Shown piece after piece: positions 35,734-46,098 of a stretch of DNA of 64,000 nucleotides; within the stretch, counting starts at the first letter, position 1, and every line of letters begins with the position of its first letter. A program made the position numbers and the translations under genes. The stretch is taken from the NCBI RefSeq assembly GCF_017873625.1, contig NZ_JAGGKL010000006.1, positions 62,001-126,000 on the forward strand. Direction: 5' to 3'. This DNA comes from Methanobacterium petrolearium (GTDB lineage Archaea > Methanobacteriota > Methanobacteria > Methanobacteriales > Methanobacteriaceae). The notes under the pieces are model-generated. The model did no database searches. It was not told where the DNA came from and was given only the letters and a program-made list of their open reading frames with translations.

Positions 35734-37791
35734 TTAACCCCTGTCATATGCAAGTTTTTCTTCAAAACTAATCTCAAATTTTGTTCCTTCAGTAGTATCA
35801 AGTGTAACTGTAGCGCCAATTTGGTCTGATAAACTGTAAATTAACATCAATCCCAGGGAATCTGACTTTTTAGGGTCGAATCCTTCGGGAAGTCCAACTC
35901 CATTATCACTGACGGTTAATTTTAATTTATTTTCGCCATTTTCAGCATAGGAATGGAAATCTATTTCTATTTTGCCACTCTTATCATTAGGGAAGGCATA
36001 TTTTAAACAGTTTGAGATTAGTTCCGTTAAAATCAGCCCCAGTGGAATAGCAGTGTTTACGTCCAGCATGACTTCATCTACATTAATATTCATTTCAACC
36101 TGTTTCGAATCGGCGGCATAGCTATAAAAAAGGTTTTTAGCCAGGGTGTTTATGTATTCACTGAATTCTATCCGTTTTAGATCACCGGATTGGTAGAGAC
36201 TTTCATGGATCATTGCCATGGATTTGGCACGGTTTTGACTATCTTTAAATATATCCCGTGCATCTGTATCCTTTATATACCTTGATTGCAGATTAAGAAG
36301 GCTCTGAATAACCATTAAATTATTTTTAACCCTGTGATGAATCTCTTTCATCATGAGATCCTTTTCTTTCAGGGAATTTTTCAGTTCTTCCTCCATTTTT
36401 TTCCGTTCACTGATATCCCGTGCAACAATCTGAACAGCACGGCGGCCATTGTAGACTATTGGGGCATCACCCACTTCTATATCCTTGACCTGATCATCCT
36501 TGGCTATGATTTTTTCTTCGGTGAAATCTAAAAACTTTTCTTCATTATAAACTTCATTTAAACGTTTTTTAGCTATTTCTAGTGAATCTGGATGGTGAAA
36601 AGTGAAATAGTTTTTACCTAAAAGATCTTGAGGGTTTTCAAATCCGAATACCGTAGCTGAAGCCTTATTAGCAAAAACAATTTCCTCTCCTATCACCACT
36701 AAAATTGCATCTGGTGAAAGTTCAGATAAATTTTTATAACGTTCTTCACTGTCATTGTAATCCTTTTCTACTCTTTTAAGTTTGTTTATATCCGGTATTA
36801 CAATTAAATGTCCTTTAAAAGAATTATTATCATAGAGAAGTGTGCTTTGTATTCTGATCCAAATGTTAAATGGATCTCCTGCAAACACTACAGATTCTTC
36901 GTCCTGGTTCTGATAAAATTCCTTTAATTCAGGTAAATTTTCCAATAGTTCCAAAACGTGCCGACCCACATCATCACTGCTAATTCCAATCATTCCAGCA
37001 GCGGGGTTGGCATCTATTAACTTATCTTCATTATCAAAAACCATAAATCCATTTTTGATGGTATTAAACAGTGTTTCATAAGCAATGGGCCTTATTCCTA
37101 ATAAAGAAAATTTAAATATTGATATTGCTATGAGTAATCCTGAAATAGTAAGACCAAATGGAGTTATGTCCAGTCCAGGTATCTGTAAAATATCGGTATT
37201 GTACAATATGCTGAAAAAGATGGGGATAACCCCGCTTAACATTAAAATCAGGATTTGGTTGTGGTATATCCGTGGTGACTTCATTAGTAATCGTAATAAA
37301 ATCACCAATCCCAGGACAATCATAATATAACTGTAGCCAATATTTACCCAATATCCCAGTCCATGGGCATAGATCAAAAGGGCACCAGTCATATCAGATA
37401 CTGGGGTGATGCTGGGCCAGATGATCCCATGGAGATCATTGGTGAATGCCAGAATTATGACAACCAGGGGCAGAACCATCAAAGTACCTATATAAGCTGG
37501 TTTGAGATATTTTTCGTATTGGCCATACTCTAAAATCAAAATGAACCATAAGGGGGCGGCAGTGGCTACTCCAATGTAACTTATTTTTATCCAGAATATT
37601 TTGGCCATCATATCTGCGCTGAAAAATTCCATGGCAGAACCTAAACACCAGAAAAATACAGAAAACATCAGTAGTGCGAAATAATAATAAAATTTGGAAG
37701 AACGCTTCCTGAGACTGTAGAAAGCCAAGTACATGACTATTATGGCACTTATTAATAAAATTATACCCAAAATTGGTTGTTTAGCACTCAT
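35734..37791 (-). CDS. Sensor histidine kinase with 7TM input domain and PAS domains
   Basis: A 685-residue kinase. Residues 1-230 hold seven to eight membrane helices of the 7TM histidine-kinase N-terminal type. PAS domains follow (about 240-345 and 350-470); SELSPDAILVVIGEEIVFAN marks the second. The transmitter has a HisKA_2 H-box, MKEIHHRVKNNLMVIQSLL, and a HATPase end with LILTELISNCLKYAF, SDNGVGLPEG and SLGLMLI. These kinases are common in Methanobacteriales. No response regulator is adjacent, so the partner is encoded elsewhere. The signal is unknown. Confidence 0.92.
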   Translation of the reverse strand: MSAKQPILGIILLISAIIVMYLAFYSLRKRSSKFYYYFALLMFSVFFWCLGSAMEFFSADMMAKIFWIKISYIGVATAAPLWFILILEYGQYEKYLKPAYIGTLMVLPLVVIILAFTNDLHGIIWPSITPVSDMTGALLIYAHGLGYWVNIGYSYIMIVLGLVILLRLLMKSPRIYHNQILILMLSGVIPIFFSILYNTDILQIPGLDITPFGLTISGLLIAISIFKFSLLGIRPIAYETLFNTIKNGFMVFDNEDKLIDANPAAGMIGISSDDVGRHVLELLENLPELKEFYQNQDEESVVFAGDPFNIWIRIQSTLLYDNNSFKGHLIVIPDINKLKRVEKDYNDSEERYKNLSELSPDAILVVIGEEIVFANKASATVFGFENPQDLLGKNYFTFHHPDSLEIAKKRLNEVYNEEKFLDFTEEKIIAKDDQVKDIEVGDAPIVYNGRRAVQIVARDISERKKMEEELKNSLKEKDLMMKEIHHRVKNNLMVIQSLLNLQSRYIKDTDARDIFKDSQNRAKSMAMIHESLYQSGDLKRIEFSEYINTLAKNLFYSYAADSKQVEMNINVDEVMLDVNTAIPLGLILTELISNCLKYAFPNDKSGKIEIDFHSYAENGENKLKLTVSDNGVGLPEGFDPKKSDSLGLMLIYSLSDQIGATVTLDTTEGTKFEISFEEKLAYDRG

Positions 37792-37917
37792 CCCTAATCA
37801 GTTCCTGCTAATTTCTAAGAAATTAACTAAAGTAATGGTATAATATTTATCTGCCTAAATATTAATTTTTTTCATTTTTTTATACTCGGATAACTGACTA
37901 ACTCCCTAATAGATCTG

Positions 37918-38469
37918 CTACTCATTATTAGGTCTTTTTAACTTCACAGGTACATAAAAATCAACTTCTGATTTGGGATCATTAATACCCCTAAATCTGT
38001 TTTTATCATAGGCCAACACCATGTAAGGGTACGATTCATCATATTTTGAATCAGGGAGCCATTCATTCCATATGTAATTCCCACCATTGAACATATCTTC
38101 TCCTTTAAAGGTGAACACCACATATTTAGTGGAGGGAAGTGTCTTACCAAACATTTCTATGGGCATCTCATCCAGATTTTTAACTTCAACTCCCACATAC
38201 ACGTAAAAATTCCCAGTATCTTTGTAATCGTCTGGTTGGATGTGAACTTCATATGCCACATCCCCTAATGCTTCTTTATGCAGCATTTCGTCATGAAAAT
38301 AGCATAACCTCTGAAACCGACTCCATGTCACTCCAATCTCGTTTTCTGTACTCCATTCTTCATTTGAATGAAATGGATCCCCATAATAAACACAACCCAC
38401 TAATTTTAAAGTTTTTACACCAGTAACTCGAATTTCCTTGGGTTGAGGAAGGTTTGGATCGGAGTTCAT
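37918..38469 (-). CDS. GyrI-like effector-binding protein
   Basis: A 183-residue protein of the GyrI-like/AraC effector-binding family, with repeated beta-alpha-beta-beta units: VTGVKTLKLVGCVYYGD, NFYVYVGVEVKNLDEMPIE and KYVVFTFKGED segments. Such domains bind small hydrophobic or cationic ligands. It has no DNA-binding part. It lies 155 bp downstream of a second GyrI-like protein on the same strand. Together with the winged-helix gene at 39822, it may form a ligand-responsive set. Confidence 0.75.
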   Translation of the reverse strand: MNSDPNLPQPKEIRVTGVKTLKLVGCVYYGDPFHSNEEWSTENEIGVTWSRFQRLCYFHDEMLHKEALGDVAYEVHIQPDDYKDTGNFYVYVGVEVKNLDEMPIEMFGKTLPSTKYVVFTFKGEDMFNGGNYIWNEWLPDSKYDESYPYMVLAYDKNRFRGINDPKSEVDFYVPVKLKRPNNE

Positions 38470-38624
38470 ATTGTATCCTCACTATTGATGAATTGTCATT
38501 AATTCCTAAATTGAGTCCAAATGAAACAATATCTAATCATTTATTATATATTATTATCACCTCCTGCATTAATCATTAAGGTATTTTTCATGATTGGTTA
38601 GTTAATTATCACCCATCTTTGTGT

Positions 38625-39578
38625 TTAGTATTCAGATCTCCATTGTGGCCACAGGAAAGAAAGCCATTTTGGAATCTTCGGTTCTTTTACTCTATCAAAA
38701 AAAGGAATATATGGCTTTAAATCTATAACTGCTGTGCCATCAAAGGCATCTATGCTTGATATTTCCAATATCCCTTTTTTTCCATCAACTTTAATTATTT
38801 GACAAGTAGTTAATGCAATTGGGTTGGGTCTGTATTCAGAACGGGTGGCAAAAATACCTGCTTGTTTGTTGGTAGCGTAGGGAAGTGTGGTGCGTAGCGC
38901 AGTTCTATATTTATCACTGGCAAACTTATCAGCCCACCAAAATACCATGACATGACTGAATTCAGCAAGTTTCTCTAATGCAGGTAGGTAAGAGTCTGAA
39001 ATTTCCAGATATGTTTTGGATTTTTCCAGTTTAACCTCTCCAATTTTGTATATCTTATATGACTCTGGATTCTGTTTTATGTTGAAAAATTCGATACTCG
39101 AATCTGAATCATCCATAGTTGATTCAGGAATAATGGGAAACTGGATCTCAGTTAAAAGCTCACTTTCAGGGACTTTCCCCGGACTGTTCAAGTAGATCTC
39201 TCTGGGAACTCCAATTATTTCATATCCTTCTTTGAATATATGTTTCATCATCATTCCATAGACTGATCCCACCTCTTGATAGGGCCCCTGGTGGAGAGTA
39301 GATAAAACCCTGTGTTGTGGTAATATTTTCACACGAACCTTGCCTTCGTCTTTTAGTTTTCCTTGAAATGGTATTCCCACATCATATTCCATTTCTATTG
39401 GTGACACTTCCATTGGACTGGTGTAATAAACAACAAATGGGGGTCCAGTGATTTCTAACCCTTCATTCATTAAACAGTCTATTAATTCATTTATTATATC
39501 ACCCATGGCTTCTACTGGCCCTACATAAGATATACTGGCCACTTGTTTTTCTTCAATGGTTTTTGATTCAATTTTCAT
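38625..39578 (-). CDS. Fusion of GyrI-like effector-binding domain and TrmO/TsaA-like domain
   Basis: The 317-residue protein joins two domains. Residues 1-155 are GyrI-like (MKIESKTIEEKQVASISY, GPPFVVYYTSP, HQGPYQEVGSVYG). Residues 170-317 are a TsaA/TrmO domain (KIGEVKLEKSKTYLEISD, HVMVFWWADK, FATRSEYRPNPIALT, SSIDAFDGTAVIDLKPYIP). TrmO methylates N6-threonylcarbamoyladenosine-37 of tRNA with SAM. The core SRPNP motif appears as EYRPNP. The fusion to a ligand-binding domain is unusual. GAGGATAAC precedes the ATG. A 6+1+6 palindrome lies upstream at 39645-39657. Confidence 0.85.
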   Translation of the reverse strand: MKIESKTIEEKQVASISYVGPVEAMGDIINELIDCLMNEGLEITGPPFVVYYTSPMEVSPIEMEYDVGIPFQGKLKDEGKVRVKILPQHRVLSTLHQGPYQEVGSVYGMMMKHIFKEGYEIIGVPREIYLNSPGKVPESELLTEIQFPIIPESTMDDSDSSIEFFNIKQNPESYKIYKIGEVKLEKSKTYLEISDSYLPALEKLAEFSHVMVFWWADKFASDKYRTALRTTLPYATNKQAGIFATRSEYRPNPIALTTCQIIKVDGKKGILEISSIDAFDGTAVIDLKPYIPFFDRVKEPKIPKWLSFLWPQWRSEY

Positions 39579-39644
39579 GTTATCCTCTCATTTATCTCCC
39601 GAAATAAATGTTGGAAATAATAATATATAAATTTATTTTTTTTC

Positions 39645-39657
39645 GGAATAATATTCC
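39645..39657. promoter_or_regulatory. Palindrome between the GyrI-TrmO gene and the winged-helix regulator
   Basis: GGAATA and TATTCC flank a single A. On the minus strand a TATA-like TTTATATATTA follows about 15 bases later, so the palindrome would lie just upstream of the promoter of the GyrI-TrmO gene. The adjacent plus-strand winged-helix gene is a candidate binder. Inference from layout. Confidence 0.35.
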
Positions 39658-39821
39658 ATTAATTAATGAATATGTTTTTGAGTATAGTGTGTTGATTCCC
39701 AAAATGTAGACATGATCCATAAATGAAAATAGGGACATTGTAATTTTGAAAAATGGTAATAGGAGGTAAACGCTTGGTTTAACGGAAAAATATTTATCAG
39801 ACTAAAAAATAAAACAATTGT

Positions 39822-40202
39822 ATGGATAAAAAAAATGATTTAAACCCTTCACAAGAGTTTCTCTTAAAATCCTTTGATGAAATTCTTCTTATTTTAAAAG
39901 CCATGGGAAACTCCAGCCGGTTGAAAATACTGATTTTGCTGGTAAATAGACCCCTAAACTTTCAAACACTACTTGATGAAATGAACCTAAAAAAATCCGC
40001 CCTGGCCAATCATCTAACTCAGCTAAAGAATTTAGGTCTTGTTGAAAAAATACAACACGGAACCTATGGTATTACAGAAGATGGCAAAAGATACATTTTT
40101 TTTATTGAAAAGAGTTTTAAAGATAGTAAAAAAGTAAAAATTAAAAGAAAAGAAATTCGGCAGCGAAAAAATCTTGCAAAATCCTTTTTAGAGCGAAAAT
40201 AA
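39822..40202 (+). CDS. Winged-helix (ArsR-like) transcription regulator
   Basis: A 126-residue regulator: AMGNSSRLKILILLVNRPLNFQTLLDEM then LKKSALANHLTQLKNLGLVEKIQHGTYGITEDGKRYI, an ArsR-like winged helix. The C-terminus is very basic (KKVKIKRKEIRQRKNLAKSFLERK), probably adding DNA contacts. No ribosome binding site precedes the ATG, but AATATTTAT lies about 30 bases upstream, suggesting a leaderless transcript. It is divergent from the two GyrI-like genes and may control them. Confidence 0.82.
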   Translation: MDKKNDLNPSQEFLLKSFDEILLILKAMGNSSRLKILILLVNRPLNFQTLLDEMNLKKSALANHLTQLKNLGLVEKIQHGTYGITEDGKRYIFFIEKSFKDSKKVKIKRKEIRQRKNLAKSFLERK

Positions 40203-40374
40203 GAAAATAACTATTAATTACTTGTTGATTTCTTTGGACCCACTCGTGGGTAAATATTAGGTATCTCCAAACTAAACTCAAAAGATCATTCATTCCCTTA
40301 GAAAAAAAATTTGGTTAAAGTTTATTATCTAGAGCCAGATCTATCATCTATCCGAAAAAATAAAAAAAAATGAA

Positions 40375-40695
40375 TTATTCAGTAAGATCATAGAGTATTT
40401 TCATGGCTTTGGTGAATGGTGGGTTACCAGAAGTTAATAAAACCACTCTGAGGACATCAACAATCTCATCTCGAGTGATGTCAAATTCTTGCATGGCACT
40501 CATCATCTGCTTTTTCATTGCCCTATCATCTGAGGCTGCAGCAGTTATCCCCAGTGCAATCAGCTTTTGTGTACGATAATCTAAGACTTTACCTGTGAAA
40601 GCTGCTTTGTTCAACTCAACGACTGCTTTAAAGATATCTGGATAGTCTTTTCGAACATGGGCCATGCCTTTACCATAAAAAACATCTTCTTTCAT
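40375..40695 (-). CDS. Carboxymuconolactone-decarboxylase-like protein without redox cysteines
   Basis: A 106-residue protein of the CMD/AhpD superfamily: ELNKAAFTGKVLDYRTQKLIALGITAAASDDRAM and FDITRDEIVDVLRVVLLTSGNP. AhpD-type members have a CxxC pair in the GITAAAS region; no cysteine at all is present here, so peroxidase or disulfide activity is excluded. In methanogens similar proteins are common and uncharacterised. GGAGAAAGG precedes the ATG. It is a single gene. Confidence 0.82.
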   Translation of the reverse strand: MKEDVFYGKGMAHVRKDYPDIFKAVVELNKAAFTGKVLDYRTQKLIALGITAAASDDRAMKKQMMSAMQEFDITRDEIVDVLRVVLLTSGNPPFTKAMKILYDLTE

Positions 40696-40862
40696 CCTTT
40701 CTCCTCCAAATATATCTTTATTATTTCATAATAGTATGTCATTTTATTCATATATAATTTTTTTAAAATGAACTCATCTTAAGAAAATAAAGGAGAAAAT
40801 TAAAGGAAATCATTTAACCTCTTCTCATAATTTATTTAGATTATTACAAACATAATAGTAGC

Positions 40863-41978
40863 ATGTCTTTTTTATCTTTCATAGTCAAGAATCCTTTCAG
40901 AAACAGAACTCGAAGTATTTTAGCCATTGTTGGAATAGCCATAGGAATTGCCACCATAGTAGCCCTAGGTATTGTAACTGATGGTCTTAAAGAATCCACT
41001 GAAAGCACTTTAAAGGCAGGACAGGCTGATTTCACTATTACCAAGGCAAATTCAGGTGGTTTTTTTTCTAGCACCTTGAATCAATCATATGTAGGTGAAG
41101 TACAGAATATAACTGGAGTGAAAGAGGCAGTGGGAGTTCTAGTAAATACATATAGCCTTAATGGTGATGCTTTTATTTTAATGGGCATATCCCCCGATAA
41201 ACTGGAATTGGCGAACATTAACCTCCAGGAAGGAAACGCTTTTACGAGTAACGGCTCAAATGAGCTCATTCTCGGTAAAAGGGCTTCTCAAAGTTTAAAT
41301 AAACATGTTGGGGACACTGTTACCCTTTTTGGTAGTGATTTTAAGATAACCGGAATCTATGAGACCGGTAACATGTGGGAAGACGGTGGGGCATTCCTGA
41401 ATCTGGAAAAACTTCAAAACCTCACTGATAATCAGGGCAAAGTCACCATGATATTTGTAAAGATTGACAATGATGCCCAGCTCCAGGATGTGACTGACAG
41501 CATCGAAGATACTTATCCTAACAAATTAACCACCATTAAAAGTGTTGATGATTTCAACAGAGTTAATAAAGGTTTAAGTAGTATTGACACGGCATCATGG
41601 GCCATATCTCTACTGGCCATTTTAATAGGAGGTATTGGTGTGATAAATACCATGGTTATGTCAGTTTATGAGAGAACCAGAGAAATAGGGGTGTTGAAAG
41701 CTGTGGGATGGAAAAATAAAAGAATACTCACCATGATTATGGGAGAATCCCTAGTTTTAACCATTTTCGCAGCCCTCATTGGCATCATCATGGGGGTGGT
41801 GGCTGTGAATCTAATATTACTCTCCCCATCAGTGGGAGGATTTATAAAACCAGTTTATTCTCCCCTAACGTTCATTAAGGGCTTTGGTGTGGCGATTTTA
41901 GTGGGGCTTATTGGTGGTTTATACCCTGCTTATCGGGCTTCTCGCCTGTCCCCAACCGAGGCACTGCGCTATGAATAG
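40863..41978 (+). CDS. MacB/FtsX-type ABC transporter permease without adjacent ATPase
   Basis: A 371-residue permease. One membrane helix near residues 18-40 is followed by a large extracytoplasmic MacB-type domain (about 45-235) and three C-terminal helices (about 240-265, 290-320 and 335-360), ending in the FtsX family YPAYRASRLSPTEALRYE motif. The coupling region MSVYERTREIGVLKAVGWKNKRI is present. Such permeases act with a LolD-like ATPase in lipoprotein or peptide export or in mechanotransmission. No ATPase gene lies beside it on either strand. Confidence 0.9.
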   Translation: MSFLSFIVKNPFRNRTRSILAIVGIAIGIATIVALGIVTDGLKESTESTLKAGQADFTITKANSGGFFSSTLNQSYVGEVQNITGVKEAVGVLVNTYSLNGDAFILMGISPDKLELANINLQEGNAFTSNGSNELILGKRASQSLNKHVGDTVTLFGSDFKITGIYETGNMWEDGGAFLNLEKLQNLTDNQGKVTMIFVKIDNDAQLQDVTDSIEDTYPNKLTTIKSVDDFNRVNKGLSSIDTASWAISLLAILIGGIGVINTMVMSVYERTREIGVLKAVGWKNKRILTMIMGESLVLTIFAALIGIIMGVVAVNLILLSPSVGGFIKPVYSPLTFIKGFGVAILVGLIGGLYPAYRASRLSPTEALRYE

Positions 41979-42082
41979 ATGAAAACCTGGGAAGAATAAA
42001 GATCTCAAAAAAAAGTTTGGATAAATGAAATATTTCTTTAATTGTTACAGTCATACATTTTAATTGTTGCGTGTTTAAACAA

Positions 42083-42541
42083 TTATAATGGTCCTTTGTC
42101 AGGATGGCCTTCCCTCATACCCATACCTGCCTCTTTTTCTAGAGATCCTGGTTTGAAAAACATTTTAACCAGATTCTGTGCGTGTTCACGGGCACGGTGA
42201 TCTGCCAGGAATTTAAGGTCCTTTTCATCTACACCTTCATCTTCATGGACAAACACTTCCAGTATGTGCGTGTTGGTCATGAGCTGGGCCTGTATTAATC
42301 CGGTAGATGCCTCATGAGCACATATTTTATCGATCTTCTCAGGACCGGGCATGCCCAGGGCCATTACCACTTCACAGCCTTCTTCTTCAATGAGCTTTTT
42401 TGCTGCCACAGGAAGGTCTTTAACGCCGGGAACTGTCCTTCTGATTATTCTATTGTTGCCCACATGCTGTTTTATCTCGTTTATGGCTGCAGATGCCATG
42501 TCGTAACGGGCAAAGGTTGTATCGCAGATTCCAATTATCAT
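42083..42541 (-). CDS. ribC: Archaeal riboflavin synthase
   Basis: The 152-residue protein is the archaeal riboflavin synthase, related to lumazine synthase and not to the bacterial enzyme. MIIGICDTTFARYDMASAAINE and RRTVPGVKDLPVAAKKL, GCEVVMALGMPGPEKID are diagnostic. It dismutates 6,7-dimethyl-8-ribityllumazine, supplying flavin and the F420 precursor pathway. It lies 164 bp downstream of mch on the same strand. Confidence 0.95.
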   Translation of the reverse strand: MIIGICDTTFARYDMASAAINEIKQHVGNNRIIRRTVPGVKDLPVAAKKLIEEEGCEVVMALGMPGPEKIDKICAHEASTGLIQAQLMTNTHILEVFVHEDEGVDEKDLKFLADHRAREHAQNLVKMFFKPGSLEKEAGMGMREGHPDKGPL

Positions 42542-42705
42542 GGTATCACACTATTAGATGTAATTAGATAAGAGTTAGTATCATTTATGATTTACTCATT
42601 CCATTATAAAAATAAAGAAATGTGTTTCCATAAAAAAAGTTCCTTTAATAATGTTACTTTTAAAAAAAGGTTTTATAAAAAAAATAATTGTGAATTGTAG
42701 AAGTT

Positions 42706-43668
<963 letters not shown>

Positions 43669-43761
43669 CCTAATCATCTCCATGAAAGTGAGATATAATG
43701 GATTATTATCCCTAATGTTATCCATTAAATTGTTTTAATCTACCGGGATTTTTAAGTTTTT

Positions 43762-44415
43762 TTATTTTCTTTTGTTATAGAAAAGATTTTCAATGGGATT
43801 TATACCCAGGGCTTCCTCAAAGTTCACCTGATATATGTGGGCGCTGATGGAGTGTATAGTTAAGGTGCCCACTTCAACTCCTACTTCCTTGGCAACGTAC
43901 TGGGAAAGGTGGGTGAGACCAACTGCATTGGGGAACCATGCCCCATAAATGTCATGGGATCTCCAGAGGCCGGTGGTGTGTAACTGGCCATCTCTGATCT
44001 TGAAATCCACCAGTATCATGCAAGGGACTTCATCCTCTTTAGTGTCGGTGGGAGGATCCCATGTTACAGATATGGCTCTTCTGGATTCGCTACAATTTTT
44101 AAGACGTCTGATTGCTTCACCTATCTGATCTATGCCCTGGAAATGTTTTCGTAGCCGGTTACCGTAGGTGTAGATGAAACCCTTTTTATCATCACTTAAG
44201 AATTGTTTGGCATAAATTTCAAGTTTCTCACCACTCCAGAAGTAACCAGGCGGAATATCCAGTTTGAGGGGATTATCCATCGAAACAATTGTATTGCGAA
44301 GCTCAAGGGTTAATGAGCCCCTTTCATCCTTTATTTCAGAACCTTCCTTCATAACTTTTTTTACCAGTTCTTCCCACCCCAACTTAATGGTGGGTTTTTT
44401 GATCAGGATAGCCAT
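43762..44415 (-). CDS. thyA: Thymidylate synthase, archaeal type
   Basis: A 217-residue thymidylate synthase of the short archaeal type. The catalytic Cys is in EVPCMILVDF, preceded by SESRRAISVTWDPP, which holds the phosphate-binding arginines; LWRSHDIYGAWFPNAVGL is also conserved. It methylates dUMP, probably with methylene-H4MPT as one-carbon donor. It overlaps the methionine synthase gene by 13 bases, and GGAGG sits 8 bases before its ATG. Confidence 0.9.
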   Translation of the reverse strand: MAILIKKPTIKLGWEELVKKVMKEGSEIKDERGSLTLELRNTIVSMDNPLKLDIPPGYFWSGEKLEIYAKQFLSDDKKGFIYTYGNRLRKHFQGIDQIGEAIRRLKNCSESRRAISVTWDPPTDTKEDEVPCMILVDFKIRDGQLHTTGLWRSHDIYGAWFPNAVGLTHLSQYVAKEVGVEVGTLTIHSISAHIYQVNFEEALGINPIENLFYNKRK

Positions 44416-45377
44416 TTTAGTGCCTCCGTCATATTCTTTAGTTTTTGATAAGCCACTTTTTCAGGTAGCATGCGCATTCCACAGTCCGGGTCAATCATCA
44501 TGTTTTCTACTCCAACAATTTTTGCTCCTTTTTTGATGAGTTCGTGAATTTCCTTCGGACTTTCCACCTTCTCAGTTTTGGTGTCCACACATCCAAAACC
44601 AATGATCTTTTTAAGGTCTGTGTTTTCTAAGACTTCAAAATTCCTCTTTATCCCTGCAAATTCACAGTCCACCATATCTACAGGAAATTTCATTAGTTTT
44701 CCAAAAATTTGGGTCACATCCCCACATACATGCATGGACACCGGAACTTTTAAACCATCACATGCGATTTTTATGGCTTTAAGGGCTGTTGGGATGTCTG
44801 CCATTCCTGTAGAAAGAAAAGGTTCGTCGAACTGAATTATGGCTGCTCCTACTCCTTCCAAGTATTTGGCTTCCTTGTTAAGAGCGTATGCCATGTCAAC
44901 GATGGCTTTATCCCTGTCATCCATGGTATAAAATCCTTCAAGACGTGATGATAAAACGAGGGTTGTTGGGCCGGTGATGATTCCTTTAACTCCCTTAACA
45001 TCTGCAGTGATTTTTCCATTGGCAATGACACCGGCACCTGCTTTGAAATTATCCGAAAGTGCGTGTGCAGTTTTAAGGGCGATTTTCAGATCTTCGGCTC
45101 CAATAGAATAGTTAAGGGGTAGTATTTTTCCCTTAATTTTGGAGGTGCCCTCTTCCCATTCCATTCCAGTTATATCCCGGGAGAATATCTCAATCATATC
45201 TCCACGTACCTGGCCTGTGGATATTATATCAATACCTGCAACTATCTGTTCCTGAACTGCAAACTCTACTGCCTGTTTGTAAGGGTCAAAACTGCCTAAA
45301 AGAGCAGAAATTTTAGAACCCAGTGATGCTGGCTCTTGGGGTGGGGAAGGATAGCTTCCAACTACCGTGGTTAACAT
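44403..45377 (-). CDS. metE: Archaeal core methionine synthase (MetE C-terminal type)
   Basis: A 324-residue protein corresponding to the catalytic C-terminal half of MetE. It starts MLTTVVGSYPSPP; zinc ligands are in MHVCGD (His, Cys) and IDPDCGMR (Cys). In Methanothermobacter the relative uses methylcobalamin or a corrinoid protein to methylate homocysteine, as no N-terminal folate half is present. It is the first gene of a pair with thyA. GAGGTACCTC near the start gives the ribosome site. Confidence 0.92.
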   Translation of the reverse strand: MLTTVVGSYPSPPQEPASLGSKISALLGSFDPYKQAVEFAVQEQIVAGIDIISTGQVRGDMIEIFSRDITGMEWEEGTSKIKGKILPLNYSIGAEDLKIALKTAHALSDNFKAGAGVIANGKITADVKGVKGIITGPTTLVLSSRLEGFYTMDDRDKAIVDMAYALNKEAKYLEGVGAAIIQFDEPFLSTGMADIPTALKAIKIACDGLKVPVSMHVCGDVTQIFGKLMKFPVDMVDCEFAGIKRNFEVLENTDLKKIIGFGCVDTKTEKVESPKEIHELIKKGAKIVGVENMMIDPDCGMRMLPEKVAYQKLKNMTEALKWLS

Positions 45378-45593
45378 GAGGTACCTCTTATTAAGGGATT
45401 AAAGGCCTTTATTATGTCCTTTAATTTCATTACGATTACTAACTGAATATGGTTCTCTGGATATATAAAATCAACACTGCCACAATAAAAACTCTTTCTT
45501 ACTGTCTATTTTATACTATTTCAAAGACATAAATTTAATTCACAGATATTAAGTAACGTAAGTAAAAAAATAGGAAAAATGGAGGGAAACACT

Positions 45594-46016
45594 ATGGAAT
45601 TTGCAGATTGTGTTAAATTCGCCAATGAAAATCCAGTGGCCTGGTTGGCAACTGTTGATGGGGATCAACCCCGTGTAAGGGGTATGGGATTGTGGTATGC
45701 AGATGAAACCGGTTTTTACTTCCAGGCAGCAACCATGAAGGATCTGGTCCGGCAACTTCAGGAGAATGGTAAAGTGGAGTTTGCATTCTACCGGCCTGAT
45801 GAGATGGTGGGAACCATGTTAAGGGTTTCTGGTGAGGTTGAATTTATCAATGATCTGGAAGTTAAAAAACGGGTTTTAACTGACCGACCATTCCTAAAAG
45901 AGTTCGGGTTAACTGCTGAAGGTCCAGAACTGGTGGTGTTCAGAATATCAGAGGGTGAAGCTCACTTCTGGGATTGGGAAAGTAATGTAAAGCCTAAAGA
46001 AATAATAAAATTTTAA
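45594..46016 (+). CDS. Pyridoxamine-phosphate-oxidase-fold flavoprotein
   Basis: A 140-residue split-barrel protein: ENPVAWLATVDGDQPRVRGM, WYADETGFYFQAATMKDLVRQL and KVEFAFYRPDEMVGTMLRVSGEVEF. These match PPOX-like FMN- or F420-binding proteins common in methanogens, with no defined substrate. ATG 45594 is preferred to an ATG five codons upstream, because GGAGG is ahead of it by seven bases. It is a single gene, divergent from metE-thyA. Confidence 0.85.
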   Translation: MEFADCVKFANENPVAWLATVDGDQPRVRGMGLWYADETGFYFQAATMKDLVRQLQENGKVEFAFYRPDEMVGTMLRVSGEVEFINDLEVKKRVLTDRPFLKEFGLTAEGPELVVFRISEGEAHFWDWESNVKPKEIIKF

Positions 46017-46098
46017 TTGATCAATTATTCATTTTTTAAAAAGCCAAAAAAGATTGTATGTGGATGTGAGGGTTGTCTATATAAAAACACGTTAAAAA

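Noticed and set aside
40239..40250. CCCAC/GTGGG hairpin after the winged-helix gene as a terminator
   Set aside because: Only five base pairs with a two-base loop and no following U-run; too weak to call.
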